Shown in pieces: positions 44,623 to 52,748 of a stretch of DNA of 64,000 bases. The notes under the pieces are model-generated. The model saw only the letters and a program-made list of their open reading frames with translations, ran no database searches and was not told the DNA's origin. Both the position numbers and the translations under genes were made by a program. Position 1 is the first letter of the stretch. Each line of letters starts with the position of its first letter. Origin of the DNA: Lachnospiraceae bacterium AC2028 (GTDB taxonomy: Bacteria > Bacillota > Clostridia > Lachnospirales > Lachnospiraceae); the NCBI GenBank assembly GCA_000702685.1, contig JNJD01000006.1:496001-560000 (forward strand). The letters are read 5' to 3'.

Positions 44623-44993
44623 CTGCCGTGGCCTCCTTTCTTGAAATCATTGATCATCTTCTGTATCTCATCAACATCCTTCTTCGAAAGCTTCTTACCG
44701 GATGCAAAAGCCGCGATGAATGCGGGAAGTGATCCGTTGTAGGAATCCTCCACTATCTGCTTGCTCTTTGCAGAGTAAAATTCATCTTTACTTACAAGCG
44801 AAGAAACTATTCCGTCTTCATTCTGCAGAAGACCTTTCTCACAAAGTTTTCTTAAGACCGTATATGTTGTGGGCTTTTTCCAGTTGAGTTCCTTCTCGCA
44901 TACCTTGACGAGATCACCGGATGCGATAGGCTCATTTGCCCATACGATATCGGCGAATCTTTCCTGTACAGCCGCAAGTTCCATATCTTTCAT
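44619..44993 (-). CDS. BlaI/MecI-family repressor
   Basis: A 124-residue winged-helix repressor: LAAVQERFADIVWANEPIASGDLVKVCEKELNW (split), KKPTTYTVLRKLCEKGLL is the recognition helix region typical of BlaI, and a helical dimer domain follows. It is cleaved or relieved by M56 sensors in characterised systems; the M56 gene follows and overlaps its stop (ATGA). ATG 44993 with AAAGGAGG is far better than an upstream frame start. It has a near-consensus promoter overlapped by two palindromes. Confidence 0.93.
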   Translation of the reverse strand: MKDMELAAVQERFADIVWANEPIASGDLVKVCEKELNWKKPTTYTVLRKLCEKGLLQNEDGIVSSLVSKDEFYSAKSKQIVEDSYNGSLPAFIAAFASGKKLSKKDVDEIQKMINDFKKGGHGR

Positions 44994-45021
44994 AAGGATT
45001 TCCTCCTTTGGTTTATTCCTG

Positions 45022-45062
45022 TAAACTAATGCTAGTTTATACCTATAAACCAAACTTGTCAA
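45022..45062 (-). promoter_or_regulatory. blaI promoter with two overlapping BlaI-type operators
   Basis: Minus strand TTGACA (45062-45057), 17-base spacer, TAAACT (45039-45034). Palindromes TAAACTA-ATGC-TAGTTTA (45022-45039) and TTTATA-CC-TATAAA (45036-45049) cover the -10 and spacer, as expected for autorepression. Confidence 0.82.
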
Positions 45063-45067
45063 GAAAA

Positions 45068-45090
45068 CCGGCAGAAAATATTTCTGCCGG
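45068..45090 (-). terminator. Terminator of the zinc operon
   Basis: CCGGCAGAAA-ATA-TTTCTGCCGG, then TTTTC on the minus strand, directly before the blaI -35. Confidence 0.85.
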
Positions 45091-45099
45091 TAATTCACG

Positions 45100-45747
45100 T
45101 CAAAGAAGTCTTGCGTTTCTGAGTGTGCAGTACTCGTATCCGCCATCCATGTATGTGTCGAATGTTCCGATGACGGTTATCGTATCTTCATACTCGGGAT
45201 AATCATCGGGATATGTGTATGTATCATCAAGTTCAAATTCTATTCCCTGTGAACAGCATGCGGTAGCATCCATGATGATGCATGCGCAGTAAAACGGTTC
45301 TCCTTCCTTCGGGAAATTGCACACATACATGCCATCCATCTTGACAACCTTTCCCTTATAATCTTCCGGGTTGGTTATCATATCGAAGACCTGGGAATAG
45401 GTCATAACGGAATTGAGTACGGTAATATCGACATCAACGCCTTCCGTTGATTCATACAGTTCCTTCATCTCATCGGGATCGGGCGGCTGTGCCTCTGCCG
45501 CTGCCTGAATAGCTGTGCCGTCACCGAAATCAAAAAGTGCCGGATCGTTTGAATCTAGCGGAACGACTATCTCATTTCCGGAATCTGCATCAGACTGCTG
45601 TGCATCATATTCCGCCATGCCTGCCTGCAGTGCATCTTCAACAGCTGAACCCTGACTTCCGGCGTGATCCGCCGAAGCACTGTTTCCGCATCCTGTAAGC
45701 AGGACTGCCGTACATAATAAAATTGATAAAAAAGTTTTCTTTTTCAT
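45100..45747 (-). CDS. Lipoprotein of the zinc operon with OB-fold-like C-terminal domain
   Basis: A 215-residue lipoprotein; ATG 45747 with GGAG, signal and lipobox LTGC (Cys 20). A Gln/Asp/Ala-rich linker is followed by a beta-rich part with YKGKVVKMDGMYVCNF, CACIIMDATACCSQGIEFEL and YEDTITVIGTFDTY, suggesting a small OB-type or tRNA-anti-like barrel. Four Cys near the core could bind metal or form disulphides. The start overlaps the permease stop by 4 bases, so it is the last gene of the zinc-uptake operon. A periplasmic-side accessory to zinc capture is an inference. Confidence 0.75.
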   Translation of the reverse strand: MKKKTFLSILLCTAVLLTGCGNSASADHAGSQGSAVEDALQAGMAEYDAQQSDADSGNEIVVPLDSNDPALFDFGDGTAIQAAAEAQPPDPDEMKELYESTEGVDVDITVLNSVMTYSQVFDMITNPEDYKGKVVKMDGMYVCNFPKEGEPFYCACIIMDATACCSQGIEFELDDTYTYPDDYPEYEDTITVIGTFDTYMDGGYEYCTLRNARLL

Positions 45748-46583
45748 CTGTTTACTCCACGGACCAAGCCGATCAGACAGCATATTCCGAATACGATCAT
45801 GTCGGCCGCAACTATTGTGGAACCTACCGGAGTGCCCGCAACTATCGAAACGATCATTCCCGTAAGTGCGCATATTACCGACAGTACGGCAGAACATATT
45901 GTAACACTTTTAAAACTTTTAAAAAGCTTCATTGCGGAAAGCGCGGGGAAGATCACAAGTGCGGATATAAGGAGCGAACCTACGAGGTTCATTGCAAGCA
46001 CGATGATCACTGCGGTTATCACGGCGATGATCAGATTATACAAATCCGTTCGGGTTCCGGTGGCTTTTGCAAAATTCTCATCGAATGTTACCGCGAAGAT
46101 CCTGTTGTAGAACAGAACAAAAGTCACGACAACGATCACCGACAATATAACGCACAGCCATACTTCGGCACCCTTTAACGTAAGGATCGACATAGAACCA
46201 AAAAGTGTCGAGCACACATCACCCGAAATGTTCGATGATGTAGGGAATATGTTCATGAGCAGATAGCCGAATGCAAGCGCACCGACAGAGATCATCGCGA
46301 TGGCAGCATCACCCTTTATCTTCGCATTCTGTCCCGTTCTGAGAAGAAGGACTGCACTGACAATGGTTATCGGCATTACGATAAGCATATTGTTGGTAAG
46401 ATTGAATACCGCTGCGATCGCCATCGCTCCGAATGCAACATGTGACAGACCGTCACCGATATATGAAAATCTCTTGAGGACAAGTGTCACACCGAGAAGC
46501 GATGAGCAGAGTGCAATGAGTACACCCACTATGATCGCATATCTTACGAAAGGATACTGGAGGTATAAGAATAATTTATCCAT
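45744..46583 (-). CDS. znuB: Zinc/manganese ABC permease ZnuB type
   Basis: A 279-residue membrane protein of the ABC-3 (ZnuB/TroC/MntB) family with eight or nine predicted helices, including GVTLVLKRFSYIGDGLSHVAFGA (split around the conserved GDGLSHVAFG motif) and NLVGSLLISALVIFPA, both typical of the family. It forms the channel for the ZnuA/ZnuC proteins encoded next to it. Start overlaps the ATPase gene by 8 bases. Zinc is supported by the Zur-type control region and by the His-rich ZnuA. Confidence 0.9.
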   Translation of the reverse strand: MDKLFLYLQYPFVRYAIIVGVLIALCSSLLGVTLVLKRFSYIGDGLSHVAFGAMAIAAVFNLTNNMLIVMPITIVSAVLLLRTGQNAKIKGDAAIAMISVGALAFGYLLMNIFPTSSNISGDVCSTLFGSMSILTLKGAEVWLCVILSVIVVVTFVLFYNRIFAVTFDENFAKATGTRTDLYNLIIAVITAVIIVLAMNLVGSLLISALVIFPALSAMKLFKSFKSVTICSAVLSVICALTGMIVSIVAGTPVGSTIVAADMIVFGICCLIGLVRGVNR

Positions 46584-47346
46584 TATCTTTGTCCTCCTTT
46601 ACCTTCATTGTTGTCCTGGACTTATACATAACGGGATTATCGAGTTCTCTCGACTGCATCATAAGGAAGAACTTGCCTGCTTTGCTTCCGAGATATTCAT
46701 CCCTTGTTCCGAAGAAGACATTGTCTCCGACATGCAGAATGTGATCCGCATAATTGACTGCGGTCCCGATGTCATGGGATATCATTATTATCGTTACTTT
46801 CTCTTTGTGAAGCTCCGAGATCAGCGCATACATCTCCGCAGTGACCTTGGGATCGAGTCCCGAAACGGGCTCATCGAGAAGAAGGAGCTTTCTTGTCGCA
46901 CAGAGCGCTCTTGCAAGAAGGACTCTCTGCTGCTGTCCGCCGGATAACTCTCTGTAGCATTTCTGTGCCAGATCCGTTATTCCCATCTTCTCCATATTTT
47001 CCGATGCTTTCTTTTTGTCCTCCGCACTGTAGAAGGGTCTGAATCCTCCCCTCCCTTGACATCCGGACAAAACGACTTCTCTCACCGACGCGGGAAAATC
47101 TCTCTGTACCTGGGTCTGCTGGGGAAGATATCCGATCTCATTTTCCCTGAGTCCCTCTCCTGCGATTATCTCGCCCTTAACAGGCTTCTGAAGGCCGAGA
47201 AGAGTCTTCATGAGCGTGGATTTACCCGATCCGTTCTCGCCCACGATGCACAGATAATCACCGGCCTTTACTTCGAAATTGATATTTTCCGCAACGATCT
47301 GTGATCCGTATCCTACGGTCAGATCTTTAACGGTGAGAAGAGCCAT
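46576..47346 (-). CDS. znuC: Zinc/manganese ABC ATPase ZnuC type
   Basis: A 256-residue ATPase of the ZnuC/MntA family. Walker A GENGSGKST (about 37), Q-loop YLPQQTQVQRDFPASV, signature LSGGQQQR, Walker B LLLDEPVSGLD, switch ISHDIGTAVNYAD. The FPASVREVV segment is typical of the zinc/manganese group. It starts 18 bases after znuA and overlaps znuB. Confidence 0.93.
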   Translation of the reverse strand: MALLTVKDLTVGYGSQIVAENINFEVKAGDYLCIVGENGSGKSTLMKTLLGLQKPVKGEIIAGEGLRENEIGYLPQQTQVQRDFPASVREVVLSGCQGRGGFRPFYSAEDKKKASENMEKMGITDLAQKCYRELSGGQQQRVLLARALCATRKLLLLDEPVSGLDPKVTAEMYALISELHKEKVTIIMISHDIGTAVNYADHILHVGDNVFFGTRDEYLGSKAGKFFLMMQSRELDNPVMYKSRTTMKVKEDKDNG

Positions 47347-47364
47347 TTTATATTCCTCCGATCG

Positions 47365-48393
47365 TCAGTACGAAAGTGCTTCCTTCAATACTTCCAGATT
47401 TTCTTTCATAAGCGAAAGATATGTCACTCCGTTTGCGATATCCGCCGATGTCACGGACTGCATGGAATCAAGTGTAAGGATCTTCTGATCCTTTGAAGCG
47501 GTATTCTGTATTATGGTCTCCGCAATGCTGTGATCTTTTCCCTCGATGGTAAGAACACATCCGAGACCGAGTTCGTCAACCTTTCCGGAAAGGAAGGTGA
47601 TCGTCTCAAAGCTTGCCTCAGACTCAGCGGAGCATCCTACGAATGCCGCATAATAGTTAAGGTCATAATCATCCGTCATATAACGGAAAGGGAAACGGTC
47701 GCCGAAAAGAAGAGTATTTCCGGATGCACTTTGCACCGCTTCTTCATATTTATCATCAAGAGCAGACAGTTTTCTTATATACTCAGCGGAGTTTTCGGCG
47801 TAAGCGATCGCATTATTCGGGTCAATGGTCTGGAGTGAATGAGATATGCTTTCCGTGATCTTGATAGCATTCTTCAGAGAGAGCCATACATGCTCATCAT
47901 ATTCAACCTCATCCTCGTCGTGATGATGATGTTCATGCTCGTCATCATCTTCATCGTGGTTATGCTCATGATCGTGCTCATCTTCTTCCTGCATGCCTTC
48001 AACAAGCTCCTCTTCCTTGACGGAATCTCCGAGTTCTTCGAGAAGGTTAATAACTACCATATCCTTATTGATTGCTTCACTGAGCGCATCATCGACCCAT
48101 CCGTCGGATTCTCCTCCGACATAGATGAACAGATCACAGGTTGAGATCTTCATTATATCATCAGCATTTGGCTGAAAGCTGTGAAGATCGACTCCGTTAT
48201 TAAGAAGGAGCGTAACCTCCGCACCTGCGGGATTATCACCGAGTACATTCATCACCCAGTCGTACTCGGGAAAGATGGTTACGACAATGCTCAATCCGTC
48301 ATTTCCGGCGGATGCGCCTGCGGTCGATGAACAGCCGCCGAGTGTACCTATTATCATTAAAGCTGTAAGTAAATATGCTAATATCTTTTTCAT
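47365..48393 (-). CDS. znuA: Zinc-binding lipoprotein ZnuA type
   Basis: A 342-residue substrate-binding lipoprotein (cluster A-I). Lipobox LGGC (Cys about 21), then FPEYDWVMNVLG, the metal His in VDLHSFQPNADDIMKI, and a long loop with about 20 His/Asp/Glu residues (about 138-163, HDHEHNHDEDDDEHEHHHHD). Next are DEHVWLSLKNA (second His) and the later DYDLNYYAAF region. The His-rich loop is the classical zinc marker. GGAGG is 13 bases before the ATG, longer than usual. Operon order zur-type regulator, Cys-rich membrane protein, znuA, znuC, znuB, lipoprotein. Confidence 0.94.
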   Translation of the reverse strand: MKKILAYLLTALMIIGTLGGCSSTAGASAGNDGLSIVVTIFPEYDWVMNVLGDNPAGAEVTLLLNNGVDLHSFQPNADDIMKISTCDLFIYVGGESDGWVDDALSEAINKDMVVINLLEELGDSVKEEELVEGMQEEDEHDHEHNHDEDDDEHEHHHHDEDEVEYDEHVWLSLKNAIKITESISHSLQTIDPNNAIAYAENSAEYIRKLSALDDKYEEAVQSASGNTLLFGDRFPFRYMTDDYDLNYYAAFVGCSAESEASFETITFLSGKVDELGLGCVLTIEGKDHSIAETIIQNTASKDQKILTLDSMQSVTSADIANGVTYLSLMKENLEVLKEALSY

Positions 48394-48449
48394 AATAAAA
48401 TCATTGCCTCCGTAATAATTTATCAAACGCTTACATGTACGGAGGAACA

Positions 48450-48749
48450 TCAATTGTCCATACGTATCTTTTCCGAAACCAGTGTGTCATATGATAAACC
48501 GAATCCGGTATTCTTTTTGATCAGACATATAAATACATACGCCGCTGCTGCGGAGATAAGGATAAATTCCGCTCCCCGGCTCTGATACAATATGCCTTCG
48601 CATATATGTATGCACTCACAGACGGAGCACTCTTCGCCTTCACATTCATGAACGGATTCTTCCGCTATATAGAATGCGGCAAAGACCATGAACAGCATCA
48701 TCAGTACTGAAAGGATAAAAGGCAGAAGCTTCGATCTGTTATTTCGCAT
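48450..48749 (-). CDS. Small two-helix membrane protein with Cys-rich loop, in the zinc operon
   Basis: A 99-residue protein with membrane helices at about 9-30 and 61-78. The short segment between them, HECEGEECSVCECIHICEG, has six Cys and two His, so it may bind metal outside the membrane or be disulphide-linked. Start overlaps the fur-family gene by 11 bases, stop is 56 bases before znuA, so it is a true operon member. I do not know a characterised relative; a metal shuttle or sensor helper is a guess. Confidence 0.7.
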   Translation of the reverse strand: MRNNRSKLLPFILSVLMMLFMVFAAFYIAEESVHECEGEECSVCECIHICEGILYQSRGAEFILISAAAAYVFICLIKKNTGFGLSYDTLVSEKIRMDN

Positions 48750-49173
48750 CTTCTTCCTTCTTTCCGCACTCTTCGCAGATACCGTAAAAAACGGTTCTCA
48801 GAGGATTCAGTTTAAAACCGTGTTCTTCGCTGAGATGCTTTCCGATCTCTTTTAATTCTTCACACTGAAGATGTATGAGCTTTCCGCATTTTTCACATTT
48901 ACAGTGAAAGCAGGTCTTGCCCTTTTTATGAACTCTCATTCCCACATATTCAAAACATGCGGGTCCCGAAGCCTCCATGATGTATTTATTCAGAAGACCT
49001 TCATCGACAAGCTTTTCGAGCTGACGGTAGACGGTTGCCTGTCCGATGGATACATCCTGACCCTTGAAATACTCGCACACATCTCCTGCCGTGATATGAT
49101 CGCCGGCATGCTTTTCGAGATATTTGAGAAGAATCTCACGCTGTTTGGTTTTGTATGTAGAACCTGCAGGCAT
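48739..49173 (-). CDS. zur: Fur-family metalloregulator, probably Zur
   Basis: A 144-residue repressor. The winged helix YKTKQREILLKYLEKHAGDHITAGDVCEYFKGQD...QATVYRQLEKLVDEGLL (split) is typical, with QATVYRQL as recognition helix. The dimer domain has FHCKCEKCGKLIHLQCEEL (CxxC, His) and a C-terminal CEECGKK (second CxxC) for the structural zinc. It heads the zinc-uptake operon and lies 20-60 bases after two Zur-type boxes. ATG 49173 with GGAG is preferred to a longer frame. Zinc rather than iron or peroxide sensing is inferred from the operon. Confidence 0.9.
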   Translation of the reverse strand: MPAGSTYKTKQREILLKYLEKHAGDHITAGDVCEYFKGQDVSIGQATVYRQLEKLVDEGLLNKYIMEASGPACFEYVGMRVHKKGKTCFHCKCEKCGKLIHLQCEELKEIGKHLSEEHGFKLNPLRTVFYGICEECGKKEEDAK

Positions 49174-49194
49174 GTAATTTGCTCCAAAATAAAA

Positions 49195-49233
49195 TGAGAA
49201 CAATTCTCAAATTCAAATTGAGAACCGTTCTCA
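49195..49233 (-). promoter_or_regulatory. Tandem Zur-type boxes before the zinc operon
   Basis: Two palindromes, TGAGAA-CAA-TTCTCA (49195-49209) and TGAGAA-CCG-TTCTCA (49219-49233), 24 bases centre to centre. The whole block is symmetric. A TTGACA upstream (minus, about 49263) with a T/A-rich -10 17 bases on would place the boxes just downstream of the promoter. Confidence 0.88.
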
Positions 49234-49292
49234 TTTTTATCATAATGGACCGTTTTTGTCAATAAAATACGGCACTTTTAAGAGGATTTTTA

Positions 49293-50171
49293 CTATCTTC
49301 CCTTTATTTCGATCCTGTCCAGGATTCCCTGCACGGAAACTCCGGGATGTGTCAGATACATCCTCATTACATCGCCGACGAATTCTTTATCCGCTCCTGT
49401 CTTTCTGCAGATATGATCTATGCCATAACCCTTATCGATATGCTTTATTATTTTTCCCACAAGATCTTCTTTTTCGGACAGTGTGTTGTGCTCCGGTCTT
49501 TTTCCGAACAACCCGAATGGGCGCCTGCCCGTATCGCTCCCGGATTCACACCTCTCCGCTGAGGACGCGGATCCGCCCGCATCTCCGGTGATGAAAAATG
49601 TTTTCGCATGTCCGTAATATATCACTTTCGGCTTGCGGGCAAGCAGCTTATCCCAGTTGTCTCCGATAACCGTGCCCTTGTGAAGTTCAAGCTCATACAG
49701 AGGATTCAGGTCACCTACGAAAAGTTCTCCCGAATCCAGCAAAAGAGAAATGCTGTCATCACTGTGACCGGGCGTATGGATGATCTCACCGGAGATGCCG
49801 AGTTCATCGAGAAGTCTGCGCCCTTCGGAGATATCGAACAGACGGATCTTCGAATCATCTATCGGTTTATAGTCTTTCCTGTTTTCTTTTTCGAAGATAT
49901 GATCGGATGAATGGATGAAGCTTTTCTGTATATCGCATACGGCAATGACAGGACCGTTATCCGCTATCTCCTGCGCTATGCCGATATGATCGGGATGATA
50001 ATGGGATATGAGGATCATATTTATGTCAGAGATCTTCACTCCGGCTTCACCGATGCATCTGCAGAAGTCAGGGAATGTTCCGGCCCATCCGGTATCGAGT
50101 AAAAGACTGCCCTTCTCTCCGAGTATCAGATATGTATTTGTCTGAGAATATTTCAGTTCCGTTATCTTCAT
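49293..50171 (-). CDS. Metallo-beta-lactamase-fold hydrolase
   Basis: A 292-residue MBL hydrolase with metal motif SHYHPDHIG (about 54-61), IIHTPGHSDDSI (third His), GDLNP (bridging Asp) and YYGHAKTF (last His). All metal ligands are present. The C-terminal 90 residues add a helical domain with a Ser/Gly/Arg-rich insert. A weak ribosome site GAAGATC precedes the ATG. Substrate unknown; such proteins hydrolyse thioesters, lactones or nucleic acids. The divergent gene is a CmpB-type membrane protein. Confidence 0.88.
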   Translation of the reverse strand: MKITELKYSQTNTYLILGEKGSLLLDTGWAGTFPDFCRCIGEAGVKISDINMILISHYHPDHIGIAQEIADNGPVIAVCDIQKSFIHSSDHIFEKENRKDYKPIDDSKIRLFDISEGRRLLDELGISGEIIHTPGHSDDSISLLLDSGELFVGDLNPLYELELHKGTVIGDNWDKLLARKPKVIYYGHAKTFFITGDAGGSASSAERCESGSDTGRRPFGLFGKRPEHNTLSEKEDLVGKIIKHIDKGYGIDHICRKTGADKEFVGDVMRMYLTHPGVSVQGILDRIEIKGR

Positions 50172-50259
50172 GATCTTCGGTTATGTATGTGTGCATTCTA
50201 TTTTGCGCGGATACGTGGTAAAGTAGATATGATATGATCAAAACGATCGGAGAATTGTC

Positions 50260-50811
50260 ATGAACGGTAATGATAAAAAAGCAAAACTCTGGAATCTGTT
50301 CCGTGACTATATGGAATACTTCCTCGTATATTGTTTCTTCGGCTGGGTATATGAATCCGTATGGTGCTGCATGATATATCACCGCAGGGGATTCATCAAC
50401 CGCGGCTTTTTATTCGGACCCTGGCTTCCCATATACGGAATAGGCTTTTTCATCATTCTCGGAATCTTCACTCTTCTGAAGATCAAAAAACCTCTTCTCG
50501 TTTTCATCGTAGGTGCGGTAGTTGCCGCGACTGCGGAGCTCATCGCCAGCTATATCATCGAAGCCGCAGGCGGAGCACCTATGTGGGATTATCATGCGGA
50601 ATTCCTTAACTTCGACGGAAGAATTGCACTCGTTCCTTCGCTGATGTTCGGATTCCTGATCTGGCTTGCGATATGTGTGATCCATCGCGGGATCATCAGG
50701 CTTCAGAAAAAATTCCGCGATTCCAAAGCTCACAACATCGGTTTCATCATCATTGCAGTTTTATTCTTCATCGACCTTATCGCAAGGATATGGCTCGGAA
50801 GCAATATCTGA
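50260..50811 (+). CDS. CmpB-type membrane protein (putative ABC transporter permease family)
   Basis: A 183-residue protein with five or so membrane helices. The family text is FGWVYESVWCCMIYHRRGFINRGFLFGPWLPIYG (split) and APMWDYHAEFLNFDGRIALVPSL. These small membrane proteins are annotated as putative ABC permeases but have no ATPase partner here. CGGAG precedes the ATG. It converges on a small protein gene with a 3-base gap. A second family member lies at 51323-51880. Confidence 0.82.
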   Translation: MNGNDKKAKLWNLFRDYMEYFLVYCFFGWVYESVWCCMIYHRRGFINRGFLFGPWLPIYGIGFFIILGIFTLLKIKKPLLVFIVGAVVAATAELIASYIIEAAGGAPMWDYHAEFLNFDGRIALVPSLMFGFLIWLAICVIHRGIIRLQKKFRDSKAHNIGFIIIAVLFFIDLIARIWLGSNI

Positions 50812-50814
50812 ATA

Positions 50815-51264
50815 TCACGTACGTGTGAAATAATCGTAACGTGAATCGTCATCGTACGCTCCCCACGGATCGTCTTCTTTTTTTGTCATGTCTTCTTTTT
50901 CCTGAGAAGCTCGTCTGTCCGGATCATCGTGCCTGGATATGACCTTTCCTCTTGCACCATCGATAAAACAGATACCGGGATCATCGGTATTGTATATTAC
51001 CCGGGCTTCAAACGGAAAAGATTTCTCACTCGGACCGGTCCTGCCAAGTCTGACCATATATACGGTATCCCCGACAACAAATTCATAAACCGGTATCCAG
51101 ACATTAGGAACCTTCTGAGGATTCGGAGATTCGTTGCAGTCGGCATACATGAAGCGTGCCGTCGAAACACCCTTGCATTTCTTTTTCTGCACTCCGCTTA
51201 TCAAAGCAGTGATCACGAAAAACATGATCACGGCAACAACTATGAAAAATAACAATAATCTCAT
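50815..51264 (-). CDS. Single-helix membrane protein, DUF3592-like
   Basis: A 149-residue protein with one N-terminal helix (LLLFFIVVAVIMFFVITALI) and a small beta domain outside (VWIPVYEFVVGDTVYMV, FEARVIYNTDDPGICFIDG) as in DUF3592, then an acidic, Lys-rich tail. Function unknown. It is the last gene of the membrane-protein series, 58 bases after the second CmpB-type gene. Confidence 0.68.
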   Translation of the reverse strand: MRLLLFFIVVAVIMFFVITALISGVQKKKCKGVSTARFMYADCNESPNPQKVPNVWIPVYEFVVGDTVYMVRLGRTGPSEKSFPFEARVIYNTDDPGICFIDGARGKVISRHDDPDRRASQEKEDMTKKEDDPWGAYDDDSRYDYFTRT

Positions 51265-51322
51265 CTTACTGTATCCCGCTTTCTCACAGCACGTATTGAT
51301 CCGTCACATTCCGGTCTGCGTT

Positions 51323-51880
51323 TTATAATCCGCCGTTTATGATAGTCTTGATGATATATCCGTAAATGACATCGGCTCCCACAATGACAGCAAGAACGGA
51401 TGAAAAAATAACGAGCACGCGTGCATTTGCCTTCCGTATGAATTCCATGAACTTAGGTATGACAAGCGCGCCGTATATGCTTCCGAACACTCCGAATATG
51501 AGTACGGATCTGGCACATACAAATCCGTCTATATTACCCCAGTTCCAGATCTCCGTGTTGTAATCCCAGAGTCTTACTCCGCCCATAAGATTATAAAGCA
51601 CCCAGCCGGTCACATACTCAATGATCCCGGAGCCTATTACCGATATTATGAAAAGTATCGCGGGCCGGATCTTTTTCCTGATAACGATGAGCGTAAGTCC
51701 GAGGGCGCCGAACGCATAGATCGGAAGCCACGGTCCGAAGCCGTGTCCCCTCTTGATGAAATATCCGAGATCAATCCTGTAGAATATCATCTCATAGACC
51801 CAGCCTATGAATGCTCCAAGAACCGTCAGCAGGAATACTCCTATCACTGTTCTCTTTTTATCGCTAAGTTCATCCTTCAT
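51323..51880 (-). CDS. CmpB-type membrane protein, second copy
   Basis: A 185-residue relative of the 50260-50811 product: GWVYEMIFYRIDLGYFIKRGHGFGPWLPIYAFGAL and GVRLWDYNTEIWNWGNIDGFVCARS (split) match the same family blocks. Start at ATG 51880, 7 bases after GGAGA; a GTG one codon earlier is possible. It overlaps the CPBP gene by 11 bases. The copies differ enough to be old paralogues. Confidence 0.8.
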   Translation of the reverse strand: MKDELSDKKRTVIGVFLLTVLGAFIGWVYEMIFYRIDLGYFIKRGHGFGPWLPIYAFGALGLTLIVIRKKIRPAILFIISVIGSGIIEYVTGWVLYNLMGGVRLWDYNTEIWNWGNIDGFVCARSVLIFGVFGSIYGALVIPKFMEFIRKANARVLVIFSSVLAVIVGADVIYGYIIKTIINGGL

Positions 51881-52748
51881 CACCGGTCTCCTGGCAGTCT
51901 TTTATATCGGTTTTATATCCGTGCTTTCTGAGCATAAGGATCGCAACAAACGAAACGATCACATATCCCGCAAGTGCGATCACGGAAGATTCAATACCGA
52001 ATTCACCTCCGGTTATCGCAAAAGATTTCATCTTCAGAACATATGTGACCAGGGAGAATTCGTCAGGTGCATCCGATACCGTCAGTACTCCTCCGATGAT
52101 TATGATGTTCCACATTGCATGAACAAAAGCACTGCACCATATCGATCCGCTTTCCATCATTATCAGCGAAAACATTATTCCAACCGCAGTGCCGGCAAGT
52201 ATAACCAGCAGACAGCTTCCCACGGAATAATCCCTTCCGATGATATGGATCACTCCGAAAAGAAGTGACGGTACGATCAGGGCAACCTTTGTATTCCACG
52301 CTCTTTCAAGCGAATGGAAAATGAATCCCCTGAATACCATCTCCTCCACTATTCCCGCCGCGATTCCAGTATAGAACACTCCGATGATCACCGTCTCGAA
52401 TACTCTTTCATTGGTCACTCCGGAGGTGACATATTCACCGGGGAATATCAGCAGATAGATTGCCATCACGGCGAGCGGAAGCAGGAATGCAAGCACCACC
52501 CATTTGAGCTCAAGTCTGAAACTTGTGATCCCGTTATCCGACAATTTCTGATGCAGTACCTTCTCCATAAAATATTTTGCGATCAGAAGTGCAAAAACGG
52601 GATAAAGTATTCCACACGCAAGATCACATATCCATACCGGCACCCCAAGCTGAAGCGCTCCGGACGATATCTCATCGGCAAGAAGCTGCGAAGCAACGAG
52701 CAGCACTATCGCCAATACGGAAATTCCAATTGCTTTTAAATACTTCAT
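51870..52748 (-). CDS. CPBP-family intramembrane metalloprotease (CAAX protease-like)
   Basis: A 292-residue membrane protein with eight or so helices. Active-site motifs EEMVFRGFIF (motif 1, about 138), LLFGVIHI (motif 2 His) and SAFVHAMWN (motif 3) are complete. These proteins process prenylated or peptide substrates; in Firmicutes they often give bacteriocin immunity or maturation. The start overlaps the stop of the Lgt-like gene (ATGA). Confidence 0.88.
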   Translation of the reverse strand: MKYLKAIGISVLAIVLLVASQLLADEISSGALQLGVPVWICDLACGILYPVFALLIAKYFMEKVLHQKLSDNGITSFRLELKWVVLAFLLPLAVMAIYLLIFPGEYVTSGVTNERVFETVIIGVFYTGIAAGIVEEMVFRGFIFHSLERAWNTKVALIVPSLLFGVIHIIGRDYSVGSCLLVILAGTAVGIMFSLIMMESGSIWCSAFVHAMWNIIIIGGVLTVSDAPDEFSLVTYVLKMKSFAITGGEFGIESSVIALAGYVIVSFVAILMLRKHGYKTDIKDCQETGDEG

